Shown in pieces: positions 37,601-46,562 of a stretch of 64,000 nucleotides of DNA. The DNA lies in contig NZ_JOAX01000002.1 of the NCBI RefSeq assembly GCF_000720485.1, positions 186,001 through 250,000 of the forward strand, written 5' to 3'. The notes under the pieces are model-generated. The model was given only the letters and a program-made list of their open reading frames with translations. It was not told the DNA's origin and did not search any database. The stretch is from Streptomyces ochraceiscleroticus. Lineage in GTDB: Bacteria; Actinomycetota; Actinomycetes; Streptomycetales; Streptomycetaceae. Position 1 is the stretch's first letter, and every line of letters starts with the position of its first letter. The position numbers and the translations under genes are program-made.

Positions 37601-38791
37601 ATGGAGCTACCGCGCATCATCAGCGTCGACGACCACGTGATCGAGCCCGCGCACCTCTTCGAGACCTGGCTGCCGGCGAAGTACCGGGACCGCGGGCCGA
37701 GGCCGCTGACCGCCGGGATCGGCGAGCTGGCGTACGTGGGCGGCAAGTACGTCATCACCATGGACCCGGACGGCCCGCCCACCGACTGGTGGATCTACGA
37801 GGACCTGAAGTTCCCGTACAAGCGCAACATCGCCGCCGTCGGCTTCGACCGCGACGAGATGACGCTGGAGGGCATCACCCGCGCGCAGATGCGCCCCGGC
37901 TGCTGGGACCCGGCCGAGCGCCTGAAGGACATGGACCTCAACCACGTCGAGGCGTCCCTCTGCTTCCCGACCTTCCCCCGTTTCTGCGGCCAGACCTTTG
38001 CGGAGGCGCATGACAAGGAGGTCGCGCTGGCGTGCGTGCGGGCGTACAACGACTGGATGGTCGAGGAGTGGTGCGGCGACAGCGGCGGCCGGCTGATCCC
38101 GCTGTGCCTCGTGCCCCTGTGGGACATCGGCCTTGCCGTCCAAGAGGTGCGGCGCAATGCCGCGCGCGGGGTGCGGGCCGTGACGTTCAGCGAGATCCCC
38201 ACGTACCTCGGACTGCCCTCCATCCACAGCGGCTACTGGGACCCCTTCTTCGCGGCCTGTGAGGAGACCGGCACGGTCGTCAATATGCATATCGGGTCCA
38301 GCTCCCAGATGCCGGCCGCTTCCCCCGATGCGCCGCCCGCCGTGCAGGCCGCCCTCTCGTTCAACAATGCGATGGCGTCGATGATGGACTTCTTGTTCAG
38401 CGGCGTCCTGGTGAAGTTTCCACAGCTCAAACTCGCCTATAGCGAGGGGCAGATGGGCTGGATCCCGTACGCGCTGGAGCGGGCGGACGACGTGTGGGAG
38501 GAGCACCGCGCCTGGGGCGGGGTGCGCGACCTGATCCCCGAGCCGCCCTCGACGTACTATTACCGGCAGATCTTCTGCTGCTTCTTCCGGGACAAGCACG
38601 GCGTCGCCTCACTGGACGCGGTCGGCCGGGACAACGCCACCTTCGAGACGGACTACCCGCACGTGGACTCGACCTTCCCGCACACCAAGGAGGTGGCGCT
38701 CGACCACGTGAAGGGGCTGGACGAGGAGACCGTGTACAAGCTGATGCGGGGCAACGCGATCCGGATGCTCGGCCTCGGCCTGGACACGTGA
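37601..38791 (+). CDS. metal-dependent amidohydrolase (amidohydrolase_2 / ACMSD-like)
   Basis: A 396-residue TIM-barrel hydrolase or decarboxylase. The metal-site DxH is at Asp10 and His12 (ISVDDHVIEP); NMHIGSSS supplies a further His and FETDYPHVDSTFPH the terminal Asp/His. In degradation clusters this family decarboxylates or hydrolyses carbonyl-activated rings. ATG 37601 is preceded by AGGGGACT. It heads a run with two acyl-CoA dehydrogenase genes (next start 8 nt after its stop) and is preceded by operator site 2. Confidence 0.88.
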   Translation: MELPRIISVDDHVIEPAHLFETWLPAKYRDRGPRPLTAGIGELAYVGGKYVITMDPDGPPTDWWIYEDLKFPYKRNIAAVGFDRDEMTLEGITRAQMRPGCWDPAERLKDMDLNHVEASLCFPTFPRFCGQTFAEAHDKEVALACVRAYNDWMVEEWCGDSGGRLIPLCLVPLWDIGLAVQEVRRNAARGVRAVTFSEIPTYLGLPSIHSGYWDPFFAACEETGTVVNMHIGSSSQMPAASPDAPPAVQAALSFNNAMASMMDFLFSGVLVKFPQLKLAYSEGQMGWIPYALERADDVWEEHRAWGGVRDLIPEPPSTYYYRQIFCCFFRDKHGVASLDAVGRDNATFETDYPHVDSTFPHTKEVALDHVKGLDEETVYKLMRGNAIRMLGLGLDT

Positions 38792-38798
38792 GGCCCCG

Positions 38799-39953
38799 GT
38801 GGACCTCACGTACACGGACGAGGAGGAGGACTTCCGGGCCCGGCTGCGCGCGTGGCTGCGCGAGGTGCTGCCGAAGCTCCCCGACCGCCCCGCCGCCACC
38901 GACTGGCCCGGCCGCAGGGCCTACGACACGGCCTGGCAGCGGCTGCTGTACGACGCGGGGTACGCGGGGCTGCACTGGCCCGCGGACGCCGGCGGGCAGG
39001 GCGCGACGCCCACCCAGCACCTGATCTTCCTGGAGGAGACCGAGCGGGCGGGCGCTCCCTACGTGGGCGCGAACTTCGTGGGACTGCTGCACGCCGGGCC
39101 CACCATCGCCGCCGAGGGCACCGAAAGCCAGCGCGCCCGCTGGCTGCCGCCGATCCTGCGCGGCGAGGAGATCTGGTGCCAGGGCTTCAGCGAGCCGGAC
39201 GCCGGTTCGGATCTGGCCGCGCTGCGTACGAAGGCGGTGCGGGACGGCGACGCCTACGTGGTCAGCGGCAGCAAGATCTGGACCTCGCACGCCGAGGTCG
39301 CCGACTGGTGCGAGCTGCTGGTGCGCACCGACCCCGAGGCGCCGCGGCACAGAGGTATCAGCTGGCTCGCGATGCCCATGGACGCGCCCGGCATCACCGT
39401 ACGGCCGCTGCGCACGCTCACGGGGACCGCCGAGTTCGCGGAGGTCTTCCTCGACGAGGTGCGGGTGCCGGTGGCGAACCGCCTCGGGGCCGAGCACGAC
39501 GGCTGGCGGGTGACGATGGTGACGCTCTCCTTCGAGCGCGGCACCGCCTTCGTGGGCGAGGTGGTGGCGTGCCGCCGGGTGCTGGCCGAGCTGGCCCGTA
39601 CGGCGCGCGAGAACGGCCGCTGGGACGACGCGGTGCTGCGGCGCAGGCTCGGACGCCTGGCCGCGGAGTTCGCCGCGCTGTGGCGCCTCACGCAGTGGAA
39701 CGTCAGCGAGGCGCAGCGGGGCGGCGGCGTGCCCGGTGCCGGCGGCTCGGTCTTCAAGCTGCGGTACTCGCACGCCCGGCAGGAGCTGTACGACGCGGCC
39801 GCCGAGGTGCTGGGCGCCGGGTCGCTCGACGCGGACCAGGAGTGGATCGCCGACCGGCTCTCGGCCCTCTCGTACACGATCGCGGCCGGCACCTCCCAGA
39901 TCCAGCAGAACATCGTGGCCGAGCGGCTCCTCGGCCTCCCGAAGGGACGCTGA
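38799..39953 (+). CDS. acyl-CoA dehydrogenase, first of a pair
   Basis: A 384-residue FAD flavoprotein oxidising an acyl-CoA to the 2,3-enoyl-CoA. QGFSEPDAGSDLAAL, SGSKIWTSHA and the end YTIAAGTSQIQQNIVAERLLGLP are family motifs. The Glu found in the YEG position of medium-chain enzymes is not present there. GTG 38799 follows the amidohydrolase stop by 8 nt, and the next dehydrogenase starts 3 nt after this stop. Paired, unequal dehydrogenase genes are known from steroid side-chain catabolism, where they form alpha2beta2 enzymes, so I infer a heteromer. Confidence 0.9.
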   Translation: MDLTYTDEEEDFRARLRAWLREVLPKLPDRPAATDWPGRRAYDTAWQRLLYDAGYAGLHWPADAGGQGATPTQHLIFLEETERAGAPYVGANFVGLLHAGPTIAAEGTESQRARWLPPILRGEEIWCQGFSEPDAGSDLAALRTKAVRDGDAYVVSGSKIWTSHAEVADWCELLVRTDPEAPRHRGISWLAMPMDAPGITVRPLRTLTGTAEFAEVFLDEVRVPVANRLGAEHDGWRVTMVTLSFERGTAFVGEVVACRRVLAELARTARENGRWDDAVLRRRLGRLAAEFAALWRLTQWNVSEAQRGGGVPGAGGSVFKLRYSHARQELYDAAAEVLGAGSLDADQEWIADRLSALSYTIAAGTSQIQQNIVAERLLGLPKGR

Positions 39954-39955
39954 CC

Positions 39956-40930
39956 GTGGACTTCCACCTCACCGACGACCAACAGGCGCTGCGCGCGGGC
40001 GTGCGCGAGCTGCTGGCCGGGCGCTTCCCCGGAGAACGGCTGCGCGCGGCGGTGGACGCCTACGAAGCGGCAGGGCGCGGGCCTGTACTGGACCGCGCCC
40101 TGTGGCGCGAGCTGGCGGACGCGGGCTTCTTCTCGCTGCTGCTGCCCGAGGCGGACGGCGGCGCGGGGCTCGGGTTGCCGGAAGCGGTCCTGGTGCTGGA
40201 GGAGGCCGGGCGGGCGCTGGTGCCGGGACCTCTGGTGGCCGGGATGCTGCTGGCGGGTGCGGTGGACGGGGCGGCGGCCGGCGAGCGGGTCGCGGGGCTG
40301 TGCGACGCGGCGACGATGCCGGCGCTCTGGGAACACCCGTCCGACTGCGATGAGGTCATCGTGGTGGCGGAGCGCGCTGCGTACCGATGTGCGCCGGGCA
40401 GCCTGCGCACGGCTCCGGTGCGCTCGGTGGACCCGCTGACCCCGCTCGCCCGGCTCCTCGAGGGGCCGGGCGGTGCGCCGTACGCGGCGGACGTCCCCCG
40501 GATCCGCCGTGAGGCCGTGCTGCTGACCGCCGCGCAGCAGCTCGGTGGCGCCGCGCACGCCCTCGAGGCGGCGGTGGCGTACGCGCGGTACCGGGAGCAG
40601 TTCGGGGCCCCGATCGGCTCCTTCCAGGCCGTCAAGCACCTGTGTGCGCAGATGCTGGTACGCGTGGAGCTCGCCCGAAGTGCCGTCTATGCGGCCTCTG
40701 TCACCGAAGATCCTGCCGAGGTGGCCGGTGCGAAGCTGCTCGCCGACGAGGCCGCCGTACGCAATGCCCGCGACTGTCTTCAGGTGCACGGCGGCATGGG
40801 ATTCACCTGGGAGGCGGACGTGCACCTCCTCCTGAAGCGGGCCTGGCTGCGTGGCGAGAGCCGGCAGTCGGCGGCCGCGGGCGAGGAAGCGCTGGCGGCG
40901 GCGTTGGCCGACGGTCATATCGCTGTGTGA
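39956..40930 (+). CDS. acyl-CoA dehydrogenase, second of a pair (short)
   Basis: A 324-residue acyl-CoA dehydrogenase subunit, shorter than the usual ~380 because the middle beta domain is reduced. RYREQFGAPIGSFQAVKHLCAQM and HGGMGFTWEADVHLLLKRAWL are the FAD-binding C-terminal motifs. The GTG at 39956 lies just 3 nt after the preceding stop with AAGGGA in front, indicating coupled expression. It probably contributes half of a shared active site to a heteromeric enzyme. Confidence 0.88.
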   Translation: MDFHLTDDQQALRAGVRELLAGRFPGERLRAAVDAYEAAGRGPVLDRALWRELADAGFFSLLLPEADGGAGLGLPEAVLVLEEAGRALVPGPLVAGMLLAGAVDGAAAGERVAGLCDAATMPALWEHPSDCDEVIVVAERAAYRCAPGSLRTAPVRSVDPLTPLARLLEGPGGAPYAADVPRIRREAVLLTAAQQLGGAAHALEAAVAYARYREQFGAPIGSFQAVKHLCAQMLVRVELARSAVYAASVTEDPAEVAGAKLLADEAAVRNARDCLQVHGGMGFTWEADVHLLLKRAWLRGESRQSAAAGEEALAAALADGHIAV

Positions 40931-41344
40931 CAGCCGTTGAGCGGAATGTCGGACTCCGCACGGATGAGCGGTCACGCTGCGTCGATATCGGGTTGTGTCC
41001 TTCGCGTGACTCGTTACACGGGGGAGTCGGTGCGGCGCTCGGGTACGCTCGCTCGGGTGCGAGTGGTTCTGAGGCGCAACTGTCCCGGCGTTGCCTGCGA
41101 GGCATCTCCGGGGTACGGGGTGCGTACCGCTCGCACCGGGCAGGGGCCCGCGAATCCCCTGCGTTCGACTCCCCGCATTGCGCGTCGCACAGTATGCAGC
41201 ACGCATACTCCCTTCCGCTGGAATATGCCTGAAGCGCTTGTTGGGGTGACTGAACGTCAACCATGCTGTGCTTCGCCGGGATCACGCACCGTGATCCCGT
41301 GGAGGCGCGAGGCGATGTTTCCGCCGGTTCGGATGGTGTGAGCG
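40931..41344. other. intergenic region rich in inverted repeats
   Basis: A 414-bp gap before the ATPase-domain gene. It holds three perfect inverted repeats: GCAGGGG/CCCCTGC at 41140-41162, AGTATGC/GCATACT at 41191-41209, and CGGGATCACG/CGTGATCCCG at 41277-41299 with a 3-nt loop. The last ends 46 nt before the GTG. No ORF here shows convincing coding character. One or more may be operators, or the region may encode a structured leader. Confidence 0.6.
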
Positions 41345-41827
41345 GTGCAGGTGCTTCAGGTGCAGTTGGAGGTGCGGCCCGACCCCGCTGAGGTGGGGCG
41401 GGCCCGCAGGTGGGCCCGGTCGCGGCTGGCCGGGACCGGCATAGGGGCCGATGAGCCGCTGGCGGAGACGCTGATCCTGCTGGTCTCCGAGCTCGTCACC
41501 AACGCCGTGGTGCATGCCGGCTCGCACGCCGAGCTGCGGCTGCGTTTCTCCGGCGCAGGGCCCGTGGTCGGGACGGTGCGCCTGGAGGTCGTGGACGGCA
41601 GCGCCCGCCCGCCGCGGCCGCGCCGTGCGGAGGGTGACGACACCAACGGCCGCGGCCTGGAGCTGGTCGACGGGCTGGCCGACCGCTGGGGCTGGCAGCC
41701 CGAAGGGCCGGGCAAGCGCATCTGGTGCGAGGTGGACCGCGGCCGGTCGCTGCTGATGGCCACGGGGGCCGAGCCGGGCGCACTGGGGGCGTACGAGCAG
41801 CCGTGTGCCGTCACAAACGGGATGTAA
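41345..41827 (+). CDS. ATP-binding protein, anti-sigma (RsbW-like) HATPase family
   Basis: A 160-residue protein with a GHKL ATPase fold, of the small RsbW-like type numerous in Streptomyces. The N-box is LILLVSELVTNAVVHAG; later come LEVVDGSARPPRP and GRGLELVDGLADRWGW. Such proteins bind anti-anti-sigma or sigma factors, but no partner gene adjoins. The GTG at 41345 has no strong Shine-Dalgarno; GTG 41354 is a near alternative. It has no TetR-type operator and seems unrelated to the catabolic genes. Confidence 0.85.
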   Translation: MQVLQVQLEVRPDPAEVGRARRWARSRLAGTGIGADEPLAETLILLVSELVTNAVVHAGSHAELRLRFSGAGPVVGTVRLEVVDGSARPPRPRRAEGDDTNGRGLELVDGLADRWGWQPEGPGKRIWCEVDRGRSLLMATGAEPGALGAYEQPCAVTNGM

Positions 41828-42055
41828 CGGAAAAAGTCCAGACCAGGTGTTGACGAGACGTGGCACCTTGATCACGCTTGGGGCAGCGATTCGCCGCGAG
41901 GGGACGCCGAGGGTACGGGGGAGACGCCCCCTTGGCGAGTGCGGGTCGCGCCCGGAGCCGGGTGGCGGTCCGCGGTGCCGCGCTCGGGGTGCGCATGAGC
42001 GCACCGCCACCTTGGCCGGGCGGCTCTTCTGTGGAGCCGCTGCGGACGGCTCCAC

Positions 42056-42991
42056 CTAGAGCACCGCTACGGGAGCGACCGGCGCCCCGGAGCCGCCGAC
42101 GAACGGCTCCGCCACCGCCGAGAGCAGGAAGGCGTAGCGCCCCTCGGAGGCGCAGGCCGCCGACAGCTCCTCCAGGTTCCAGTTCTGGCCCTGCAGCAGC
42201 CCCATCTCCACGAGGTGCAGCGCGTGCACGGGCATCCACAGGTCCGCGATCTCCGGCGGGAAGATCTCGAAGGTGAGGGTGTCATTGGCGACCGCGGCGA
42301 CGTCGCGGGCGTGGAACCACTCCGGCGTACGGACCGACAGCCCCGGTGAGGGGAACGCGTACCCCTGCTTGTCGCCCGCCAGGTAGCGCCGTATCTGCCC
42401 GGTGCGTACGAGGGCGACGTCACCGGCGCGTACGGCCGTGCCGGCCAGCTCCTCCGCGGCCTCCAGGTCCTCGGGGGTGACGGCGTGCGCGCCGTCCAGC
42501 GGCCGGTCGCCGCCACCGTCCCGTACGCGCGCCACGTCCAGCAGTACCCCGCGTGACAGGACCGGAGGGGCCTTCTCGATGCCGAGCGCGGTCGCGCCGG
42601 CGTGGGCGGTGACGGCGGCGGCCGGCCGGCCGTTGTAGAGCTTCCCCGAGTGCGAGACGTGCGTGAGGCCGTCCCAATGGGTGGCCGCCTGCAGGCCCAT
42701 GGTCACGACGTCGTCGCTGGTCGCGACCGTGTCCGGGCCGAACATCTCATAGTTGACCGCGACCATCGTGTGCAGCGGGTTGACCCGCCCCGGTATGGCG
42801 CCGGTCTGCACGCCGTCCTGCCGGAGCGGCAGCGCGAGCGGGATGCGCAGGCCGCTGCGGACGGTCGCGACGGCGGCGCGCACCACGTCCGCGGTGATCA
42901 GGTTCAGCGTGCCGATCTCGTCGTCCGGTCCCCACCGCCCCCAATTGTTCACACGTCGGGCGATCTCGTGGAACTCCGGCGGCAGGGGCAT
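42056..42991 (-). CDS. cyclase family protein (kynurenine formamidase-like metal hydrolase)
   Basis: A 311-residue metal-dependent hydrolase of the cyclase superfamily. The metal motif is ATHWDGLTHVSHSG (HxDxxxH), and AVTPEDLEAAEE and DVALVRTGQ are typical downstream features. Members hydrolyse amide or lactone-like bonds or dehydrate cyclic intermediates. ATG 42991 follows GAGGAGGGCTC. It is divergent from the SDR gene and shares the operator at 43052. Confidence 0.88.
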   Translation of the reverse strand: MPLPPEFHEIARRVNNWGRWGPDDEIGTLNLITADVVRAAVATVRSGLRIPLALPLRQDGVQTGAIPGRVNPLHTMVAVNYEMFGPDTVATSDDVVTMGLQAATHWDGLTHVSHSGKLYNGRPAAAVTAHAGATALGIEKAPPVLSRGVLLDVARVRDGGGDRPLDGAHAVTPEDLEAAEELAGTAVRAGDVALVRTGQIRRYLAGDKQGYAFPSPGLSVRTPEWFHARDVAAVANDTLTFEIFPPEIADLWMPVHALHLVEMGLLQGQNWNLEELSAACASEGRYAFLLSAVAEPFVGGSGAPVAPVAVL

Positions 42992-43051
42992 GAGCCCTCC
43001 TCGGGGGATTCGGTCGTGAGGCTTGTCTTCGTACCGCGCCTGCCCAAAAAT

Positions 43052-43066
43052 CTAACGGTCCGTCAG
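43052..43066. promoter_or_regulatory. TetR-type operator, site 3 (CTAACGGTCCGTCAG)
   Basis: One mismatch from the shared consensus. It lies between divergent genes, 60 nt from the cyclase ATG and 22 nt before the SDR ATG, so a single bound repressor could control both. Confidence 0.82.
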
Positions 43067-43088
43067 AAACTGCGGGAAGGGGAGCGGC

Positions 43089-44000
43089 ATGGGGAACTTC
43101 TTGGCCGGCAAGGTGGTCGCCGTCACGGGGGCGGGCCGCGGCATCGGGCGGGCCGTGGCGCTGGCGGCCGCGGCCGAGGGCGCCAAGGTGATCGTCAACG
43201 ACTACGGCGTCTCGGTGGACGGCAGCGAGCCGGGCAGTGAGGTCGCCGCCGGGGTGGTGAAGGAGATCGAGGCGGCCGGCGGCGAGGCCGTCGCGGTCGC
43301 CGACGACGTCGCCACGATGGACGGCGGGCAGCGCATCGTGGACACGGCTCTCGCGCGCTACGGGCGCATCGACGGCGTCGTGTGCGTGGCGGGCATCCTG
43401 CGCGAACGGATGCTGTTCAACATGTCCGAGGCGGAGTGGGACCCGGTGATCGCGACCCACCTCAAGGGCACGTTCACGGTCTTCGGGGCGGCCGCCGCGG
43501 TGATGCGCCGCCAGAAGGCGGGCACCCTCATCGGCTTCACCAGCGGCAACCACCAGGGCAGCGTCTCCCAGGCCAACTACGCCTCGGCCAAGGGCGGCAT
43601 CATCTCCCTCGTGCGCAGCGCCGCGCTGGGGCTCCACAAGTACGGCGTGACCGCGAACGCCGTGGCGCCCGTCGCGCGCACCCGTATGTCCGCCGACGTC
43701 CCCATGGAGCTCAAGGAGATCGGCGAGCCCGAGGACGTCGCGGCGCTCGTCGTCTACTTGCTGAGCGAGCGCGCCAAGGGGGAGGGGATCACCGGGCAGG
43801 TGTACACGGTGGCCGGTCCGAAGATCGCGGTCTGGGCGCAGCCCCGGGAGCTGCGCGCCGCGTACAACGAAGGCCCGTGGACGCCGGAACGGATCGCCGA
43901 CTTCCTCCCGGGGACGGTCGGCACCGACCCCATGCCGCTGCTGGACCGGCTGGAGGCGATGGCGGCCGCGGCGGCCGCCAAGGAGCGCCCGAATGCCTAG
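43089..44000 (+). CDS. SDR oxidoreductase, 3-hydroxyacyl-CoA dehydrogenase-like
   Basis: A 303-residue SDR with AVTGAGRGIGRAVALAAA, DGVVCVAGI, the catalytic Ser region IGFTSGNHQGSVSQ and YASAK. An insertion after the first Rossmann unit (NDYGVSVDGSEPGSEVA) is characteristic of the 17-beta-HSD4/MFE-2 type that oxidises 3-hydroxyacyl-CoA. ATG 43089 follows GGGAAGGGGAG. Downstream 60 nt lies a Zn-alcohol dehydrogenase gene. Operator site 3 precedes it. Confidence 0.9.
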   Translation: MGNFLAGKVVAVTGAGRGIGRAVALAAAAEGAKVIVNDYGVSVDGSEPGSEVAAGVVKEIEAAGGEAVAVADDVATMDGGQRIVDTALARYGRIDGVVCVAGILRERMLFNMSEAEWDPVIATHLKGTFTVFGAAAAVMRRQKAGTLIGFTSGNHQGSVSQANYASAKGGIISLVRSAALGLHKYGVTANAVAPVARTRMSADVPMELKEIGEPEDVAALVVYLLSERAKGEGITGQVYTVAGPKIAVWAQPRELRAAYNEGPWTPERIADFLPGTVGTDPMPLLDRLEAMAAAAAAKERPNA

Positions 44001-44060
44001 CCGGGCCACGGCGGCCCGGAACGGCGCTCCGAGGGGCCCGGTGGGGGAGAGGCGGGCGTC

Positions 44061-45128
44061 GTGCGAGGGGTGATCTTCGATGGCGAGGCGCCGCGGTTCG
44101 TGACCGACCTGGAGGTACGCGCTCCGGGGCCGGGCGAGGTCCTGGTCGGCATCCGTGCGGCGGGGTTGTGCCACAGCGATGTGTCAGTGGTCGATGGGAC
44201 GATTCCCTTTCCGGTGCCGGTCGTGCTGGGGCACGAGGGCGCCGGGGTCGTCGAGGCCGTGGGGGAAGGGGTTTCGCATGTGGTGCCGGGGGACCATGTG
44301 GCGCTTTCCACGCTCGCCAACTGCGGGGCGTGCGCGGAGTGCGACCGGGGTCGGCCGACGATGTGCCGGAAGGCGATCGGGATGCCGGGCAGACCCTTCC
44401 GGCGAGGCGATACGCGGCTGTACAGCTTTGCATCCAACTCCGCGTTCGCCGAGCGCACGGTCGTCAAGGCCGTCCAGGCAGTGAAGATTCCCGTCGGCCT
44501 CCCGATGGCCTCCGCCGCGCTCCTGGGGTGCGGCGTGCTGACGGGCGTCGGGGCGGTGCTCAACCGCGCCCGGGTCGGCCACGGCGAGTCGGTGGTGGTG
44601 ATCGGGGCCGGCGGTATCGGGCTGAACGTCCTGCAGGGGGCCCGTATCGCGGGTGCGTCGACGATCGTCGCGGTGGACGCGAACCCGGCGAAGGAGGCGG
44701 TGGCACGGCAGTTCGGCGCGACCCACTTCGTGGACGCGTCGGCGCCGGGCGGCACCGTAGCGGCGGTGCGCGACATCCTTCCCACGGGCGCCGACCACAC
44801 CTTCGAGTGTGTGGGCAGCGCCCGGCTGATCCGGCAGGCGGTCGACCTGCTGGACCGGCACGGCCAGGCGGTCCTGCTCGGCGTCCCGCCGGCCGACGCG
44901 GAGGCGTCCTTCCTGGTGTCGTCGATGTACCTGGACAAGGCGATCCTGGGCTGCCGGTACGGCTCGTCGCGGCCGCAGCGGGACATCGCCCTGTACGCGG
45001 AGCTGTACCGCGCGGGGCGGCTGCTCCTGGACGAGCTGGTCACCCGTACGTACCCGGTGGAGGACTTCGCGAAGGCGGCGGCGGACGCGGCGGAGGGGAG
45101 GCTTGCGCGCGGGGTGCTCATCTTCTGA
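44061..45128 (+). CDS. zinc-dependent alcohol dehydrogenase (MDR family)
   Basis: A 355-residue medium-chain dehydrogenase. Catalytic zinc ligands are Cys and His in GLCHSDVS and VLGHEGAGVVEAVG; the structural zinc cysteines are in LANCGACAECDRGRPTMC. NAD motif: VVVIGAGGIGLNVLQGA. It resembles aryl-alcohol or formaldehyde-type dehydrogenases of the NAD-dependent class. GTG 44061 follows GGGGGAGAGGCGG. Probably cotranscribed with the SDR. Confidence 0.9.
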   Translation: MRGVIFDGEAPRFVTDLEVRAPGPGEVLVGIRAAGLCHSDVSVVDGTIPFPVPVVLGHEGAGVVEAVGEGVSHVVPGDHVALSTLANCGACAECDRGRPTMCRKAIGMPGRPFRRGDTRLYSFASNSAFAERTVVKAVQAVKIPVGLPMASAALLGCGVLTGVGAVLNRARVGHGESVVVIGAGGIGLNVLQGARIAGASTIVAVDANPAKEAVARQFGATHFVDASAPGGTVAAVRDILPTGADHTFECVGSARLIRQAVDLLDRHGQAVLLGVPPADAEASFLVSSMYLDKAILGCRYGSSRPQRDIALYAELYRAGRLLLDELVTRTYPVEDFAKAAADAAEGRLARGVLIF

Positions 45129-45230
45129 GCGGCCCGAGGGGCTTGGGGGCTCGAGGGCTTGGCCCGATCCTGATGAATCATGGCCATCCGGCCACTCGAA
45201 GGCGGCGGTGCGCTGCCCGAGGCTGAGGGG

Positions 45231-46562
45231 GTGACCCAGACACCTCAGCCTTCCGCCCCGCCGGAGCCGACTCCGGTGATCTCCGCGGCGTCGACCGAGA
45301 GGCGCCGCGGTCCGCGCCGCCGCCCGCACCGCGCGTGGTCCGTCGCTGCGGTCACCTTCCTCACGCTCATCGGTGCCGCCAGCTTCGCCTCGTTGCCGGG
45401 CCTGCTCATCGAGCCGCTGCACGAGGAGTTCAGGTGGTCGCGCGGCACCATCGGGTTCGCGGTCTCGGTCAACCTCGCGCTGTACGGGCTCACCGCCCCG
45501 TTCGCCGCCGCACTCATGGACCGGTTCGGCATCCGCCGGGTCGTCGCCGCGGCGCTCGCCGTCATCGCGGCCGGGGCCGGGCTGACCGTAGTGATGACCG
45601 CCTCCTGGCAGTTGATCCTCTACTGGGGCGTCCTCGTCGGCCTAGGCAGCGGATCCATGGCGCTGGCTTTCGCCGCCACCGTCACCGGGCGCTGGTTCGT
45701 CCAGCGGCGCGGCCTGGTCACCGGCATCCTCACCGCCGCGGGCGCCTCCGGACAGCTCGTCTTCCTCCCGCTGCTCTCCTGGATCATCGAGGGCCACGGC
45801 TGGCGCCCCGCGGCCGTCACGGTGGCGCTGACCGCCGTGGCCGTCGTACCGCTGGTGTGGCTGCTGCTGCGCGACCACCCCGCGGACGTGGGCGTGGCAC
45901 CGTACGGCGCGACGGAGTTCGTACCGCGCCCCGCTCCGCAGCGAGGCGCCGCCCGGCGCGCGCTCGGCGCGCTCGCCAACGCTGCGCGCACCGGCCCCTT
46001 CTGGCTCCTCGCCGGTACCTTCGCGATCTGCGGCGCCACCACGAACGGCCTGGTCAAGACGCACTTCGTGCCCGCGGCCCACGATCACGGCATGCCGATG
46101 ACACTCGCCGCCTCGCTGCTCGCGGTCATCGGGATCTTCGACATCCTCGGGACGGTCGCCTCCGGCTGGTTCACCGACCGCTTCGACAGCCGCCGGCTGC
46201 TCGCCGCGTACTACGGGCTGCGCGGCGTCTCCCTGATGTTCCTGCCGATGCTGCTCTCGGACGCCGTCCACCCGCCGATGCTCTTCTTCATCGTCTTCTA
46301 CGGCCTGGACTGGGTCGCGACCGTGCCGCCCACGATTGCGCTGTGCCGCGAGCACTACGGGGACGACGCCGCGATCGTCTTCGGCTGGGTGCTGGCCTCC
46401 CACCAAGTGGGCGCCGCCCTCATCGCCTTCATCGGCGGTCTCGCCCGGGACGCGCTCGGCACGTACGACCCGGTCTGGTACGCCTCCGGAGCCCTGTGCG
46501 CCCTGGCGGTCCTGATGGCACTGGTGATCCGGCGGCGGACGGAGGCGCCGGTCAGTCCCTGA
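45231..46562 (+). CDS. MFS transporter
   Basis: A 443-residue major facilitator with about twelve hydrophobic segments in two halves. The loop FAAALMDRFGIRRVVA is the family A-motif; the overall pattern resembles the oxalate/formate or monocarboxylate antiporter group, so an organic acid is a plausible substrate. GTG 45231 has GAGG seven bases upstream and is preferred to ATG 45180, which lacks a ribosome site. It follows the alcohol dehydrogenase on the same strand and overlaps the end of the convergent flavin reductase gene by 11 nt. Confidence 0.88.
   Translation: MTQTPQPSAPPEPTPVISAASTERRRGPRRRPHRAWSVAAVTFLTLIGAASFASLPGLLIEPLHEEFRWSRGTIGFAVSVNLALYGLTAPFAAALMDRFGIRRVVAAALAVIAAGAGLTVVMTASWQLILYWGVLVGLGSGSMALAFAATVTGRWFVQRRGLVTGILTAAGASGQLVFLPLLSWIIEGHGWRPAAVTVALTAVAVVPLVWLLLRDHPADVGVAPYGATEFVPRPAPQRGAARRALGALANAARTGPFWLLAGTFAICGATTNGLVKTHFVPAAHDHGMPMTLAASLLAVIGIFDILGTVASGWFTDRFDSRRLLAAYYGLRGVSLMFLPMLLSDAVHPPMLFFIVFYGLDWVATVPPTIALCREHYGDDAAIVFGWVLASHQVGAALIAFIGGLARDALGTYDPVWYASGALCALAVLMALVIRRRTEAPVSP

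Noticed and set aside
41140..41180. tRNA-like T-arm (GCGTTCGACTCCCCGC)
   Set aside because: No acceptor, D or anticodon arms can be folded around it; the pairing partners belong to a simple inverted repeat.
40937..41341. A 134-codon plus-strand frame in the inverted-repeat-rich gap
   Set aside because: The sequence is unlike a protein (Arg/Ser/Thr-rich, no domain), no Shine-Dalgarno, and it runs through three hairpins.
41835..41848. Partial DasR-like site (AGTCCAGACCAGGT)
   Set aside because: Only one half-site fits the dre consensus, and no chitin or GlcNAc gene is downstream; likely chance.
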